In this document: piece after piece, positions 13,436-25,719 of the stretch
Layout: each line of letters opens with the position of its first letter
How positions within the stretch are numbered: position 1 is the stretch's first letter
Assembly: GCA_013115135.1 (NCBI GenBank)
Contig: JABANP010000003.1
Span: 248,001-312,000 of the forward strand
Reading direction: 5' to 3'
DNA: 64,000 nt
Origin: Perkinsus olseni
Taxonomy: Eukaryota; Perkinsozoa; Perkinsida; Perkinsidae
The notes under the pieces: model-generated
Seen by the model: only the letters and a program-made list of their open reading frames with translations
What the model was told of the DNA's origin: nothing
Databases searched by the model: none
Made by a program: the position numbers and the translations under genes

Positions 13436-14980
13436 TCACTCGAGACCTTCTGCGACACCCTTGAAAGACAGGCCACGCTGGATCAGCTCCACCCAGTATC
13501 CGTCGGGGTCCAGCACGAAGGCAATGTTGCGCATCGCACCCTCGTTGGGCTTCTTGTGGAAGGGACTCCCTGCAAGACATGCACAAAACTCAATGCACGC
13601 ACAGAAGGTGACAGAGCCTGTCGGTGGCGGATCAGCCGCGCGGGTCGCTCGATGCATAGGAGATGAAAGAACTCACCTGTGCCTCGAGATCAGCGCAGAA
13701 CTTGTCCAGATCATCAACTAGGAACGCAGTGTGGCCGAATCCCTTCGGAGCTGTGTTGCCGTTGTGATACCTAAGGAACATGCTGGTCAGACTAAGGCGG
13801 CCGCCTTGGCCATTCAATAGGTAACCTACTTTCCGCCACTAGGCGGGTCCTGGTTGTGAGTAAGCTCGATCACGGGTTGCCACAAGCTGTTGACGAAATC
13901 CTTAGACTCCGCAGATTCCGGCGGAGGAGCCCGAGCCTTCTGCTCTGGGGTCAAGGTGGCCAGGAAGTAGAGGGAGAAGTCACCATGATCCGAGCACCTG
14001 AGAGCAATACCTCAACACGCAGGCACTTCGAGCCGGAACTCACCTGACGATCTGCATACCCAGCTGATCGACATAGAACTTGAGACTCTTCTCAGCATCA
14101 ACAACACGCAACATGGTCTGCGCCAAGCTAGTCCCATGAAGCGCCGCTCCGCCCTTAGTGCGGGCAAGGACCTCGATCCAGTATCTGGCGAGGGATATCA
14201 TCAAAACAATGACGAGCTGATAATCGTCCGCATACCCGTCAGGATCAGTTGCGAAGGCCACGTCGTGCATCCTTCCCTGCGACGGGAGCTTCCTAAAGTG
14301 AACGCCTTCCTTCTGCAGCGCCTCGCAAGACGCCTCCAGATCATCACCTAGACAGCGATAGCATCACAGCCAGTAGCGCAGGAGTAACACTGGACATCCC
14401 ATATGACCATGACACGTGGCCGACTCACTTTCGATATGGAAGGCGATGTGGCCGAACCCTCGGTGGGGTTCTTCGTTCCCATTATTCGCCTTCCAATCCG
14501 CGGGATCATCCCAGCTGTGAGTCAGCTCCAAATAATTATCTGAACACCGCTTTGGTAAAACGATATCAGTCGAACCGCAGCTGACAGCCGTAAGATGTAG
14601 ATTCACCCGAGACCCGTCAGCGCCGCGCTACCGGGCATCGTCCATATGTATTTCTCGCTCTCTAGAGTGCCCACTGTTGTCGGTAACTTGCTAATACTCT
14701 CCGGTTTCGGCGTCTCAAGGAAGTAGAGAGAGAACTTCCACTGGGGAAAGTCGTACCTTCAAGAGAGTTATAAGGCTAGACGACACCACGACGGTTGTTG
14801 TCACTTATGAATCAGCTTCATTCCGAAGTGTTCACTATAGAAGTCCACGGTTGCCTTAGGGTCCTTGACTCTAAGCATGGTGTGCTGGAACTGGCTGTGC
14901 AGCTTCTGGCACATGCTCTCTGCCGTAGGGCCGACCCTCCCGGCTCTGGACTCTATCACACGGAACCAACCAAATGCCAT
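13436..14980 (-). CDS. GLO1: Two-domain glyoxalase I (lactoylglutathione lyase)
   Basis: Converts the hemithioacetal of methylglyoxal and glutathione to S-lactoylglutathione, detoxifying a glycolytic by-product. ATG 14980 starts MAFGWFRVIESRAGR, followed by QHTMLRVKDPKATVDFYSEH. The first half continues with YLELTHSWDDP, GFGHIAFHIES and YWIEVLART. The second half repeats the fold with TMLRVVDAEKSLKFYVDQLG, GFGHTAFLVDDLDKF and YWVELIQRGLSFKG before the stop at 13436. The metal ligands of the family are seen: Gln/His at the start of a half, Glu in YLELTH, His in GFGH and Glu in YW(I/V)E. Fused two-domain glyoxalase I also occurs in yeasts and Plasmodium. Several introns of about 40 to 90 bp interrupt the gene. 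A (CAA)n run lies just before the start codon. Confidence 0.88.
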
Positions 14981-14985
14981 GAATG

Positions 14986-15009
14986 CAACAACAACAACAA
15001 CAACAACAA
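14986..15009. repeat. (CAA)8 microsatellite
   Basis: Eight perfect CAA units directly upstream of the glyoxalase start codon; on the transcribed strand this is a TTG repeat in the presumed 5' leader. Another short (CAA)n run lies near 47417-47437, upstream of the second Mpv17 gene. Confidence 0.95.
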
Positions 15010-16121
15010 ACTAACCTCGACTGAATGAACAGTGACTAATGACAGAGGATAATATGAGAGCCGCATCGAGCCCATCGCGGGAAAGCCGTAGAATGCACAA
15101 CAGGTGAGGAGAAGGAATCTTCAGCTCCAGATCGAGCCATCATCACTACAATGGTTGGCGGCATTTAAATCAGGAGTGCAGTTATGCTAAGCGACCATGG
15201 GGCAAACAACGTCACCACGTGACGCATCGGGAGAATCTTGACTTTGACACAGTCGTAGCTTACTTTGATGGGCTAACAGGGACAGCTACACAGTTGTGTC
15301 ACAGCCTTTTGTCCCGAACTGAACGCGAAGCTGCAAACCGAGCTCGTGTCCGGAGCGACGTAGGTCAAAAACATCGACAGGACACCCGGCACTACCGTGC
15401 CAGATGCTGACCTCTCACGATGAACGGCTCGGTGACGTACACCGCCCCGCACGCATACACACGATTGTCTCCTGCGGCGGACTACCGTGGATTTTCCTTC
15501 GACACACGGAGTGTATCGATTACTTTACGTCTTTCATGATGAGTACCAGAGGAGCAACCTCCGGCGTCCACGCAGCATCTTTACGAGCACCTTGAGCTCG
15601 ACTGATTATCAGCCTTGACCGACGGAAATTGTGAGCACACTGTCCCTCGTCCAGCGGGCCCCAAAAGTCACTAACACAAGGCTTGTTGCCTCACTACAAC
15701 CAATCACATGCATTCATGACTGCGGGCAGATGCCCAAGAGTGACTCGTGCAAGCGCTATCAACCTCGTTACATAACAACCGTGTAAGGAGGCATCGTCAC
15801 TACCATCGACCACTCTGATAGCAGCTTGCCCGGACACGAAAGCCGAGTGGCGTTCCGAGGGAACCCAACAGGGCGACGATTATCTTTATCATGGTTAAAA
15901 ATGATAGGGATGACTCGAAAGCAGCTGCGTTGTTGTTGTGAAGCTAGTACTACTCACAGGGCAAAACATTAGGAGTTCTTTATGCTTTATTCTGGTATAG
16001 GTGATGATGATCTACTACAACTACTACTGGAAAAAAGGGGGGTTGTTATTGTGGCGGTTTGTACAACGATTATTTGAAAATTAAGTCACAGTATGATGCT
16101 CATCAATCATCTTCTGAGCTG
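15010..16121. other. Interval of about 1.1 kb without a recognisable gene
   Basis: Between the glyoxalase gene (start at 14980) and the stop of the first OPR-type gene at 16122. Two plus-strand frames of about 63 codons (15219-15410 and 15404-15595) have no recognisable motif and no splice support. The region is presumably the glyoxalase promoter and the 3' flank of the OPR-type gene. Confidence 0.45.
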
Positions 16122-19100
16122 CTACCAACGAGCGCCACCGCGGCCCTCTTTGACGTCATGATGGTACTGTCCAAGATGCTCTGCGTCCGTCTCCAAGAGG
16201 AATTGCAGCGACTCAGGGCTCCACCCGCACTCAGCCACCGACTCGGGTAACATAGAGACACCGTCCGCAGAGAGGAGGTCCACAGGCATCGACTCAGAAG
16301 CCGCCGGTGCATCAAGGAAGGATTGAGGGGAACTGCAAGAGGCCGTTCCAGTGGCTGTCGATGATGAGGCGCCGATGATGAATGGATCGTCAGGGTCGGC
16401 CAGTTCGCTTAGTAACCTCTCCTCAAAGCTGGTGAGGGCGAGCTCCATCGAGGCACATGATCGTAGCTGAGACCAGGAAGGATATAACGATAGCAACAAC
16501 GGTGGGTCGTCTGAAGCCTAAATGCCTTGAAACAGTCACGCATCAACAAGAAGAGAAATCCATCGGAAAACCTTCTCGGGAGATAACACGGCTGTCACCA
16601 CCACCTACAATAGATTTTATTTGCTCCTCCCCTAGAGTGTCGAGGTTCTGTAGTATCCTGGCGCAGGCCGAGAGGAGGAAGCCACCATTGTTCGGCTTCG
16701 ACTTCATCCCTAGACCGGCCATCAAGTTGAACAGTTGCACCTACGACGAATGAGTCCTCGCCAGCTCACCGAACACCGACGACCCCTACGATTTTTTCCA
16801 ACGACACTTCCTCCAGCTTCGCCACTGTCGAGAGTTTGAGCGCGGCACCCTGCATGAGAGCGTCCACTCGCTGAGACGCTGCCTCATAGTCGAGCAGACC
16901 AGAGGACGAGCTCGCTAGGGGCTGCGGAGCGTCATGCGACCCGGAAGGCGGAGCTTTCACGCCCTCCTGAAAATCACGGCTACACAGGCCTAGCGATAGG
17001 GGACGGTTACCTGTGCGAAGCCTTGCATGACGGTGCTGATCTCATCCACCCGGACCGCAGCGAGATTGTCAAGAACGTACCTGGCAGTGGCAGAGGCGCT
17101 GGCACGCGGAGCGAGCGGATGGTCGAGTCTCACCTGCTGGTGGTCATGAGCATCGGCAGGTTGGTGTAACCAAGACTGTGCATTGGACGAAGAATCTTTG
17201 AGATGAGAAACTTGCCGTATTTATGGGGCGCCAGTGCCACATCAGCAGCAACCGCCTGAGGAGTGACGAACAAAAATCACCCTCAAAAAAGGCGGAGCGA
17301 AGCAGACAAATATTGCGCATCTTACGTCCATCAGGTGACCGCAGGGATAGTTGAGCTTGGCCAGTGAGCACATAACATTGCCAACCCCCTGGCCGTCGTA
17401 GCGAGGCATCATCGCTGCGACGCAGGAGCATATTTCTTGCAGCAGCTCCTCATTGTAACTGCGGACCACCAGCTGCCCTACTCGCGAAAGACGCGGCGGC
17501 CGGCGGTGCACTGACCAGTTGAGACGTCCGTAGGCGTAGAGGAGGTTGGAGAGCTCCTGTGGTTTGAAGGTGCACAGAGTGTTCGCCACCTTGCCTGCCA
17601 CCAAGTCCATCAACTCTCTATCACAGTAACCAACCCTCGATAAGCCATAAAGCATGTTGGAGAAATTCTGGGGGCGGAAGTGGCTGAGAGGAGGAGAAAG
17701 GCAATGAAGAAAGCAGCTCGGGGAGCATTTGGCGAAGATGTGGTATCCAAAATTTGGACGCTTATTGACGCGCATCATTCAGACGCTACTCGTGAGGCGG
17801 GAAGGGCGGGCTCACTCTAGTCTGGTCTTGGCGGCCTCCACAATAGCCTGTACGACATCCTTCTCCTCAACCATCTGCAGCTTGCCTATCGCCCAACATA
17901 TGTTGGACAGGGACTGGCAGCTGGAGGTCGGGGCCAACTGCCAACCACGCCATCACCACCGTTGATAGATCTCATTGCTCGTTACCTCAATAGCCCTCTG
18001 AAGGATTTGCTTCACTCGGGCGTCCCTAGCGAGGGCCCGCTGGCTTTGCTCTTGGTTCTGGGTTATGCTGGCCAAGCGGTGTATCAGAGTTGACACGTTC
18101 ACCGAGTTCAGCTCGTTGAGGTGCATGTCGACGATGAGGAGGAGGCTGTTCACGGACCTGAGCCACCACAGCAACAGTTCTGTCAGCGACAGTAGCGGCA
18201 GAAACTCACCGGGAGTTGGCGGCCGCGAGGATGTTCCGCTGTATTTCGAACTCATTGGCGGTTGGCTGCTGCTGCTGACAATGATGGCGGTAACCACCAG
18301 CGACCTCTTGCTGCTGCGGCGGCGGTGGCTGCCTGGTGTGACCGCTGCTCGAGTTTGCCTGACAACAGCAGCAGCCGCAACGTGGGCTTCCCCTTACCCA
18401 TGGCAACGTCGGCACTAACCCTGTAAATTTCGAATCCTGGCGGCTCTCCCTCAGGACCACTCCTAACGGCTCCTTCTTGCGGCTGCTGCTGCTGCTGCTG
18501 AAAACAATGCACTATCCAGGGCGGTGGTACGGTGTTGTTGTTGTGGTTGCCTACCTCGTTAGTGCTGATTACGACTGGCGGGGTGCCAAGCAGAGGACGT
18601 CTGCCCTGGTGCCAGTGGCGGCCCTCTGCTCGTCCTTGTTGCTTCATTCACCAACGCTGCAGCAGCGGCGATCTGGGCTGCGGCCTCGGCATCGATATCG
18701 GGTGTCCTCGGTTCCTCGGGCCCCTCAGTGACTACAGCGCCACTCAATAGCTCCGGGAGCACGGCGGCACCCTCGTCGAGGTGCTGTTCAGCGGCTTCGT
18801 CCTCTGCAATAGCCAAGACCTGATCAAGGGCAGTCTATGGTGATGAGGAGACCTTCGCTGTTCTACCTCTTTTGCCTCCTGCACTGCCGAAGGTTCAGAG
18901 TCCTGGCCATTCTCCTCTTCGGCTGCCTGGACCTTGTTGCTGCCCGCAGCTTCTTCATCCGGGGGAACCGCAGTGGACGAAGGGGCCGATCCAATCCGAG
19001 GCTCCGAAGCAATGTCGACCTGCGGCACTTTCGCGGTCGCTGCCAACTCGCCGGGTGGGAAGAACGTTGGGGTGAATATGCGGCAGAGCCTGAGCAGGAG

Positions 19101-19346
19101 GGCGGGGGCAATACTACTTGGCCTGGGCGGAGTGTGGACCCACCAGAGAGTCAGAGGGATGCTGACCAAGTAGTACAGAATGTCAGAAATGTCGACTACC
19201 ATCTTGCTGTGGTTGACGGTGGTAGTTACATAATAACTGTAAGACCGAGGATGATAGGTGATCAAAGCAATCACGGAAAGAACTCAACGCTTGGAATCTC
19301 TCAAGGAAACGGTGAGTTCAGAAACCTCTGCTTCCGTCTAATTCCA
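16122..19346 (-). CDS. OPR/RAP-type helical-repeat protein, putative organelle RNA factor
   Basis: Multi-exon gene with degenerate helical repeats of the FAST-kinase/OPR kind. The clearest pair is FRPQNFSNMLYGLSRVGY and FKPQELSNLLYAYGRLNW (about 17680-17510), followed by GQGVGNVMCSLAKLNYPCG (about 17390-17330). In characterised relatives such repeats bind organellar RNA, often with a C-terminal RAP domain; no RAP domain was seen here. The N-terminal third is low-complexity and acidic (Ala/Glu-rich near 18800-18600, Gln-rich near 18490). The C-terminal exon (16499-16122) is Ser-rich and ends DVKEGRGGARW. The 5' end is uncertain: I place it just below the previous gene's stop at 19357. Function is inferred from the repeat type only. 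Confidence 0.6.
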
Positions 19347-19356
19347 TGGCGCACGA

Positions 19357-21679
19357 CTACACACTATCGAAGAGGTCATCAACAACAGCCGTTTTCGATC
19401 TAGTCGCCGTCGGCTTCACCTCCGTCGCTGCATGGCCAGCCACGGCGGAGTCGAAGTTCCTCCGCATGCCAGATCCCCGCATGATCCGCTGGCCGACTAC
19501 CCGCGTCTTGCTGCTATCTGGATACGCTCGTTCAACATCGCCAAGGATCCTCCTATTCTGCAGGGACACATCGATAAAAGTCGGCGAACCGTCTGCTGCT
19601 CACCTCTTCGGTCAGTGCCGTTGCTGCTGCCGGTAACGAAGCCTGCCACATCCGCCATGCATGAGCGATGAATCGTCGGTCATCCTCTCCCACTACATCG
19701 CTTCCATCGGCAATACGCCGGCCCAATACCGAGAACGAATGGCCTATTACGTCCCTGGCTGGCTCCTCTGAGACTAGCCGTTCGGAAAAGTCGCTGAGCA
19801 GGCAGGCCCACCTTCATGTATCTGGCTCGTCTCCACTAGGCAAGAGATTATCTGAGTAAGCTCTCGAGTGCGCACTGACGACAGCTCCTCGGTCTGGAGC
19901 CACTCAACAGACATCCTGCAAACCGCTGCCATTGAGTCGATCAAAGGGCCGCTCAGCCGCAGCTGACTAGAAACATGATGGCCTGAATCATAGGGCCGGT
20001 AGAGCCGACCAGGATAGCTCTCCCTACTCGGTCCCTTGCGCTTGCGGACAGCATTGAACTTCCTCCTCACTGCGTCCAGTGCCATAGAGAGCGCAACAGG
20101 AGAGGGCTCACTGCGCTCCGCAATGGCAGTGAACAGCGATACGTAGAGGGAGTTGCTGCCGAACCTGACACCACCATGGCAACGCTGGCTATGGGAAATC
20201 GCTTCAAAGTCTACTTCAGCTTCGTCAGTCCCTGGATCAGCATACCAAGCTCCACTACACTGAACTCCGCCAAGCCAAGATGATCAAGCGCACAGTGAAC
20301 CATATGCGAGAGCATTCGGTAGTCGTAGAAGCGTGTCTTCGCTGCAGCGTGGACGACGGCGACCACATTTCTCGGTCGCAGGTCGTCTAGCCGGCGTGTC
20401 AGGGGCCTGTGGGCATGCCAGATTGCTTTTCGCGTGTAACTTCGTTCGCTGGAGAGCGCAACAGAGCCTGAAGGCCTCCTCTACGTTCCCGGGTGAGCTT
20501 CGAAAACTGCTTAATACTGTGTTCAACGGTCGTTTAGCTCAGTCGGTTAGAGCATCGTGCTAATAACGCGAGGGTCGCAGGTTCGAGCCCTGCATCGACC
20601 ACCTCCTATTTCGATTCATCCCATCCACGCCCCTACGATTCTCCACCCTGTTACTACTCTGCAATGGCCATAAATAATTTTTGGTCGGCACCGTCAAAGC
20701 TGGACAACGCAGTGAGGGCGAGAGTGATGTTGTCCACCTGGCACGTGCTACACACTACCACTTCAAGCACTGCCGCTCAAGCTCGGTACATCCATGGACT
20801 CCGCACTGAGCACCACAGCCCGTCCGAGCTTATCAACGAGGCTTCGGTCGCTGAATCGGTGCACACTCAAACAGTACAGCAGGCTGGCCGCTGTGCTGCC
20901 CTGTATCTGGTGATCGACTAGTATGCTCCACATGGCCGACTGCTCAGTACCTCAGGACAGTCAAGGAGCCTCTTCTCTATCCGTCCGAGTAACGCGTCGC
21001 CAGCAGTATACCTTTTATGGCCAGTGAAGACGTGTAGAGCAGAGCATAAGTCCTCAGGGCAGAGGTCATCAACCCTGCTCAATATAAGCTCCTTCACCCG
21101 AGGGTACAGCTGCCCCTTTTGGTCATCATAACCTAGTCTCGTCAGCGCTCGCATTGCCGTGATGACAGCGACAATCCTGCCAGTCTCGAGTATCCCGGAT
21201 GCTCGAACCGTCTCTCCGGCAGACGACGCAAGCCCGGGTTCGATCCCCGGGGCCTTCGATACAGAATTTAGTATGCTGGCTATGACAGTATCGTCCGCCG
21301 CCACGAGCCCGGCCTCTAGATGGGGTAGAGAACACCGCACAAGGACCGCGGAATCTTCCGGCTGCGCGAAGCGACTTGAAAACTGCAAGATACTTCCTAG
21401 GTGCGCATAGCCTGGCCTATCCAGACGCTGTGTCGTCCCAAGAGACTTCGCCGCATCCTGCATGAACCTTGTCACATCCGCGGCGACCACGCCAGGTCGA
21501 CTTAGCGCATTGATCCTCTGCACGAGATGGTAGAGGGAAGAGCCGCCGCCCTCCACCAAGGGCCCGCCGACCATACCAAGGAGAGGAGAAGCTGAATAGA
21601 CGTCCATGAAAAACCCTGCGTAACAAACTCGACACCACCGTAGTGGAAGCATCAGTGTTTCCTGAATATGAGCGATCAT
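19357..21679 (-). CDS. OPR/RAP-type helical-repeat protein hosting an antisense tRNA gene in an intron
   Basis: Starts at ATG 21679 (MIAHIQETLMLPLRW), only 13 bp after the CFAP221 stop. Helical repeats are visible as AVITAMRALTRLGYDDQKG (about 21175-21120), ASLLYCLSVHRFSDRSLVDK (about 20880), VDNITLALTALSSFDGADQK (about 20735-20675), LRPRNVVAVVHAAAKTRFYD (about 20375-20320) and VVELGMLIQGLTKLK. The exons join in phase through short GT-AG introns. One of these, 20657-20517, contains a tRNA-Ile gene on the other strand. The last exons (FSVLGRRIADGSDVV, then NRRILGDVERAYPDSS) end at the stop at 19357. The repeat type resembles the neighbouring gene, so the pair may come from an old tandem duplication; an organelle RNA role is inferred from the family. 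Confidence 0.65.
20528..20601 (+). tRNA. tRNA-Ile (anticodon AAT)
   Basis: Folds as a standard cloverleaf. The acceptor arm is GGTCGTT pairing with ATCGACC (one T-T mismatch), then discriminator A. The D stem is GCTC/GAGC. The anticodon stem TCGTG/CGCGA closes the loop CTAATAA, which holds AAT. The T arm is GCAGG-TTCGAGC-CCTGC. CCA is not encoded. It lies on the plus strand inside intron 20517-20657 of a minus-strand OPR-type gene. Confidence 0.93.
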
Positions 21680-21692
21680 GCTGTCTTGGAAA

Positions 21693-24355
21693 CTAGACAC
21701 CGGCCATTGTGCTGCCCATAAGCTCCTCTCCTAATCTCCTCAGCCTCTCCTTTATTATACATCTAGCCTGCTCAACTCGTCCTACTTCGGCGCAGGCCTC
21801 CTCGGCAACATCTGCTAGAGCAAATGCTCCTTCCAAGCCGAAGGTCGCCAAAGCCTCTTCTCGCGAACAGAGAGGAAGCTCCCAGGCGTCGTCCCGACCA
21901 TCGCTATCGGTATCACTGAGTAGGTTGCCCTCCTCTATATCATCAAGTACTCTGATACGACTCAGGCACTTGGTGAAGTCCTCGAACGCATGCGGCCTCT
22001 GAGCCGTTCTACCCGCCAGCAGGGCCCCAGCGAATGCTAGTGTCTGAGGCATCGCCCTCCCCAGCCTGAAATCGTAGGTGGCAGGCTCTTTGAACCAGTA
22101 GTTACTATTAGGATCCGACTCAACTGGTGCGGCAGCAGTATCGACTTCTACCTCCCCCTCCTCCTCATCCCGGCCCTCCTCTGTATCCGGTGCTTCCTCT
22201 CTCTCCTCCAGGACGGCTGCCTCCACCTGCTGCTCCTGCTCACTCTCATCAGCCGGAGTTTCCTCTGCGGTCTCTTCCACCACCTCATCATTCAACTCAA
22301 GAGACTCCGCCTCCTCAGCTATCCGCTCTTCCCTCAACTCCATCGCTATGTCCATCAACAGCTTAGCATCTGCACTCAAATCTTGCTCATCTTGCATTTC
22401 CTCCTCGCTCGGAGGATTCCTCCTCCAACGGTGCTATGTCAACGCCCCTCTCCTCTATCAGTCTCCTAGCTTCGACTGTTCTCGCATCCTTCTCGTAATC
22501 CTCATCCTGCAGGACCTCCCCGGCGGTCTCTGCACCCCCTGCTTCCGCTGCTGAATCAGCCTCTCCCGAGTTCGCTTCCACTTCGTCTTCCTCACCAACT
22601 TCCTCGTCCTCGAGCTGCGCAGCCCTCTCCGCCACTTCCTCGAGCAAGTGCCAGCCTGGTCTCCCTCCTCGCCATCCTTCTGGCTGTATTATACGACTCC
22701 ATCAATGCACTCCACGACTGGCGAAATACCGCGCGCCACAAAATAGCGGCCATCTCCCGCGTGGCCTGCTTTCTCCTCTCCCAGTCCTCTCTTTCCTTCA
22801 CCTTCCCACTCCTGACCTCTTCAATATATCCCTTCAGATGCTTCAATGGCGCTTTTCCTGGTTTCTGCATCAGAACGTAGCCCGTTTGGTTCTGCGTCAG
22901 CTTCCTGCCGGCCTTCGACTCCGGTATGTAAAGACCATTCATCAACTTCTCGCTTTCCTCGGAGCCGCTCAACTTGTTAGCAGCTCGCTTCGTCATCCGC
23001 TGTCGATTTTTCGACTTTTCCATCAGTTTTCCACTCTCTTAATGATGGACATGTCATGGAGTTGCCGTTTTTCCTCCTCTATCTCCAGCAGCCCCTTAGT
23101 CTCCAACTCCGCCTGCTTTAGTCCGGGCAAGCACGACCCAGAAATCTGATCGCCAGCGACGGAGGGAGATCTCAAGACATTCCAATACAACACAACTGTG
23201 GGAGTGAGACGTGACACGCCACGCCGCCTCTCGACGATTCCCACTCCCTATCATCCTCCTTACCTTGATTCTCCTGGTCGGGTCTCCTCCGAACTGGGCC
23301 AGCACCACCTCAATCTCCGACACAGCGGACGTGTAGCTCGTCGGGCGATACTCCAGGCAGAGCTCCGCCGGGTCCTCCGGGGTTATTCTACACCTGTGCC
23401 CTCCTCTGATGGCAAGCCGGGCACCCTCCACCAACCACCCTACCTGTCCACTGTGACCTCGATATCCGGATGCCGGCGCAGGTGCAGAACCTCGAAGTCA
23501 AATTCTAGAGGGACGTCACAGCGCAAAACGAAACGTCTTTCAGCCTTCTCTCCTATAGGTACCCTGCCTGATCGTCACCGCGGCGCCATAAAATTATCAG
23601 CAGTTGCCTACCGAAGTCAACGATAGAAGGGAGTTCTCCTTCCACCAGCTTATTAGCCGTAGCATAAACATGCACGGGCACTTGTAGCGCCCAACTCTTC
23701 GGTCCGGCGGACGTAGCAGGAGCTGCTGGGCCGCATAGGACCTACTGTGGGACCTCCCTGCTCACTGAGGGACAGCAGCACAACCTTTATCCACTCGAAC
23801 TTGTATTTATAATCCACAGGCTCCACCACTACGTCGATCTCCTGACTCATCCCTGGCGCCAATAACCCCACTTTGGCGAATTCTAGTCTTATCCAGGGGC
23901 TCGATGGGGGTATAATGGTGACTCTGAAGGACACTTGTTCGTCCACCGTCAGTAACTGCTGCCTCATACCGGACACTGCGGCCTCCAGCGTTCACTATGC
24001 GTAGTCTCTCTTTGTATTGCGTGTGGGCCTTGGCACCCGAGAAGTGCAACACGGCCGGCCGCGCCTCAACTTGGCAGCCTTCTGCTTCACTTCCTGACAA
24101 GAAGCGGCCACCGTGCTCAGAAGCAGTCAGGAGACGACTCACCAGCGTTATGCGTCAGCTCAAATTTAGTTCTAGCAAGGAGGCCTTCTGGCAGCTTCGG
24201 ATTGAACTTCTTCGTGCCTCGAGGGCCTGGCAGGAGGGCTACTGGGCCGGGAAGAACCTCCGCATCCTGTACTCAGTTTGCCTGTCTCGTATCGGTATCT
24301 TCGCCAGTGGTGACACCTGCTCCTCCTCTCGGCTGGCGGGAATTCCATCGGACAT
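21693..24355 (-). CDS. CFAP221: CFAP221 (PCDP1) ciliary central-apparatus protein
   Basis: Component of the C1d projection of the motile-cilium central pair, binding calmodulin in studied species. ATG 24355 (MSDGIPASREEEQ) joins through a 50-bp intron to DAEVLPGPVALLPG. HYDIN/ASH-like beta domains follow: VEARPAVLHFSGAKAHTQYK (about 24080), SPWIRLEFAKVGLLAPGMS, PVHVYATANKLVEGELPSIV and FVLRCDVPLEFDFEVLHLRR. The family's NQTGYVLMQKPGKAPLKHL segment lies near 22870. The C-terminal 450 codons include a long Glu/Ala-rich acidic stretch (about 22650-22130) and end STMAGV at 21693. The gene implies that this organism builds motile flagella. Several short introns interrupt it. The match to PCDP1 by domain order and signature segments is good but by eye. 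Confidence 0.8.
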
Positions 24356-24634
24356 GCAGGACAACAGGAGATAGACGAGCCCAGGGCATTGGTTGAACAC
24401 AACAGGCAGGCTTTGGTAGCGGAACTCTCCCCAACGATCAGAGAGAAACTATTGTAATGGTAAAGAGGAAGGCAGCAGCAGACTGGGGAAGTTGCCGCCT
24501 TCGGATTATCAACAACAACAAAGAGTAAAGGATATCAATTCTCGTCACACAAAGGGGAACTGTGAGAAGCCCTTTGCAAGCATATACAAAGGTCTAATAG
24601 GAACTCCAACCACCATCACCACCGTCATCAGCCC

Positions 24635-25719
24635 TCAGACGCGGACCTCGATTCCCTCTCCTAAATCCTTATACTCGTCTTGCTTGGTTGTAGCAGTGGG
24701 AGAAGAGGAGGAAGGAGAGACAGTCACAGCCAGAGGGACCATCTTCCGCACGTACTCGTACACTTCCTCCCAGTCGGTAGCCACAACAGCTTCACTAGGG
24801 AGAGGGCACTCTGGGTCGTGACTCCAGCCGTACCTGCATCACAAGGCGATCAAGCCAGGCGACAGCCAACTGACGCGGGGCCTCGATGAGCGATGGCCTT
24901 TGTTACTACTCGCGATGGTAGTCGAAAAGGATGCCACCGAAGCCATGCGTAACGGCATCCTTGATGTATGTGGGGTTATCATCAATCAACAAACAAGCGC
25001 CAATGGCCTGCAAAACACGAGCATAGTGAGGAGGAATGAGTAAGCGATCCTCGATTACCTTGCAAATGTCGGCCTTCGGAATCTTCTTTCCCGACAGGCC
25101 GAAATGATTGCCGAGATGAACTCGGCTAGAAGGAATACCGAAATTGGCGAATATCCAGTCGTAGGTGTCTTGTCGTATTTGCTGAATAGACCATCGATAG
25201 AGGATCTAAGAGGGGGAAGCTGCTAAGGCTCACCTCCTGTCTGGAAGTAACGATATGAACTTCCGCGAACTTCCCGATCTTCTGGACGTATTCCTGAGCA
25301 CCAGGCACGAGTGGAAGGCCGGATTTGAACTCGGGAGATTCGTGGAAGAGGTAGCACTTCTCCATAGCCTCTTGGGCTGTGCCTGACCAACAACAGCTTT
25401 GCCTAGTGAACTTCACCCTCCCAGCCGAGTGGTCGTTCGAGCGCGATTTTCCACCCCCACAGAAGCCCGCAGAGGAGCCCAGAACAATCGTCAAACCAAG
25501 TGCCCCTCGGGTGGAGGGGAGGAGAGTGGTAGTACCTCCTTGGACCTCCCAGAAGCGGTAGGTGTAGAAGTCGGAGACCTTCAGGTGCGTGCCATAGACC
25601 CTGTTGTGCCACTTAGTGTAAGTAGCTAGATACTGCCCGAGGACCTCATCAAGGTCGCAGGCCACGACCGGCCGTTGGTGCACAGGACTGACGTTACGTA
25701 AAGTACTGGCTCCTGCCAT
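24635..25719 (-). CDS. HAD-superfamily 5'(3')-nucleotidase-like phosphatase
   Basis: Likely dephosphorylates a small phosphorylated metabolite or nucleotide. ATG 25719 (MAGASTLRNVSPVHQ). HAD motif I is ACDLDEVLGQYLATY with the nucleophile pair DxD. Next come FYTYRFWEVQGG, a helical cap (EAMEKCYLFHESPEFKSG), motif II as EVHIVTSRQ, and motif III/IV as ACLLIDDNPTYI followed by GFGGILFDYHRE. At the last site a GT-AG intron splits the codon, so the protein continues YGWSHDPECPLPSE and WEEVYEYVRKMVP to the TGA at 24637-24635. An apparent TAG at 24908-24906 is thus intronic. The layout resembles uncharacterised relatives of NT5C deoxyribonucleotidases; the substrate is not known. Confidence 0.78.

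Noticed and set aside
18252..18647. Gln-rich frame as a separate gene
   Set aside because: Better explained as low-complexity coding or intronic sequence within the OPR-type gene; boundaries cannot be supported.
21225..21260. T-arm-like GGGTTCGATCCCC
   Set aside because: Lies in a well-supported coding exon and has no other tRNA parts.
24906..24908. Apparent stop of the HAD phosphatase
   Set aside because: A GT-AG intron splits the preceding codon, and the exon downstream continues with conserved-looking sequence to 24635.
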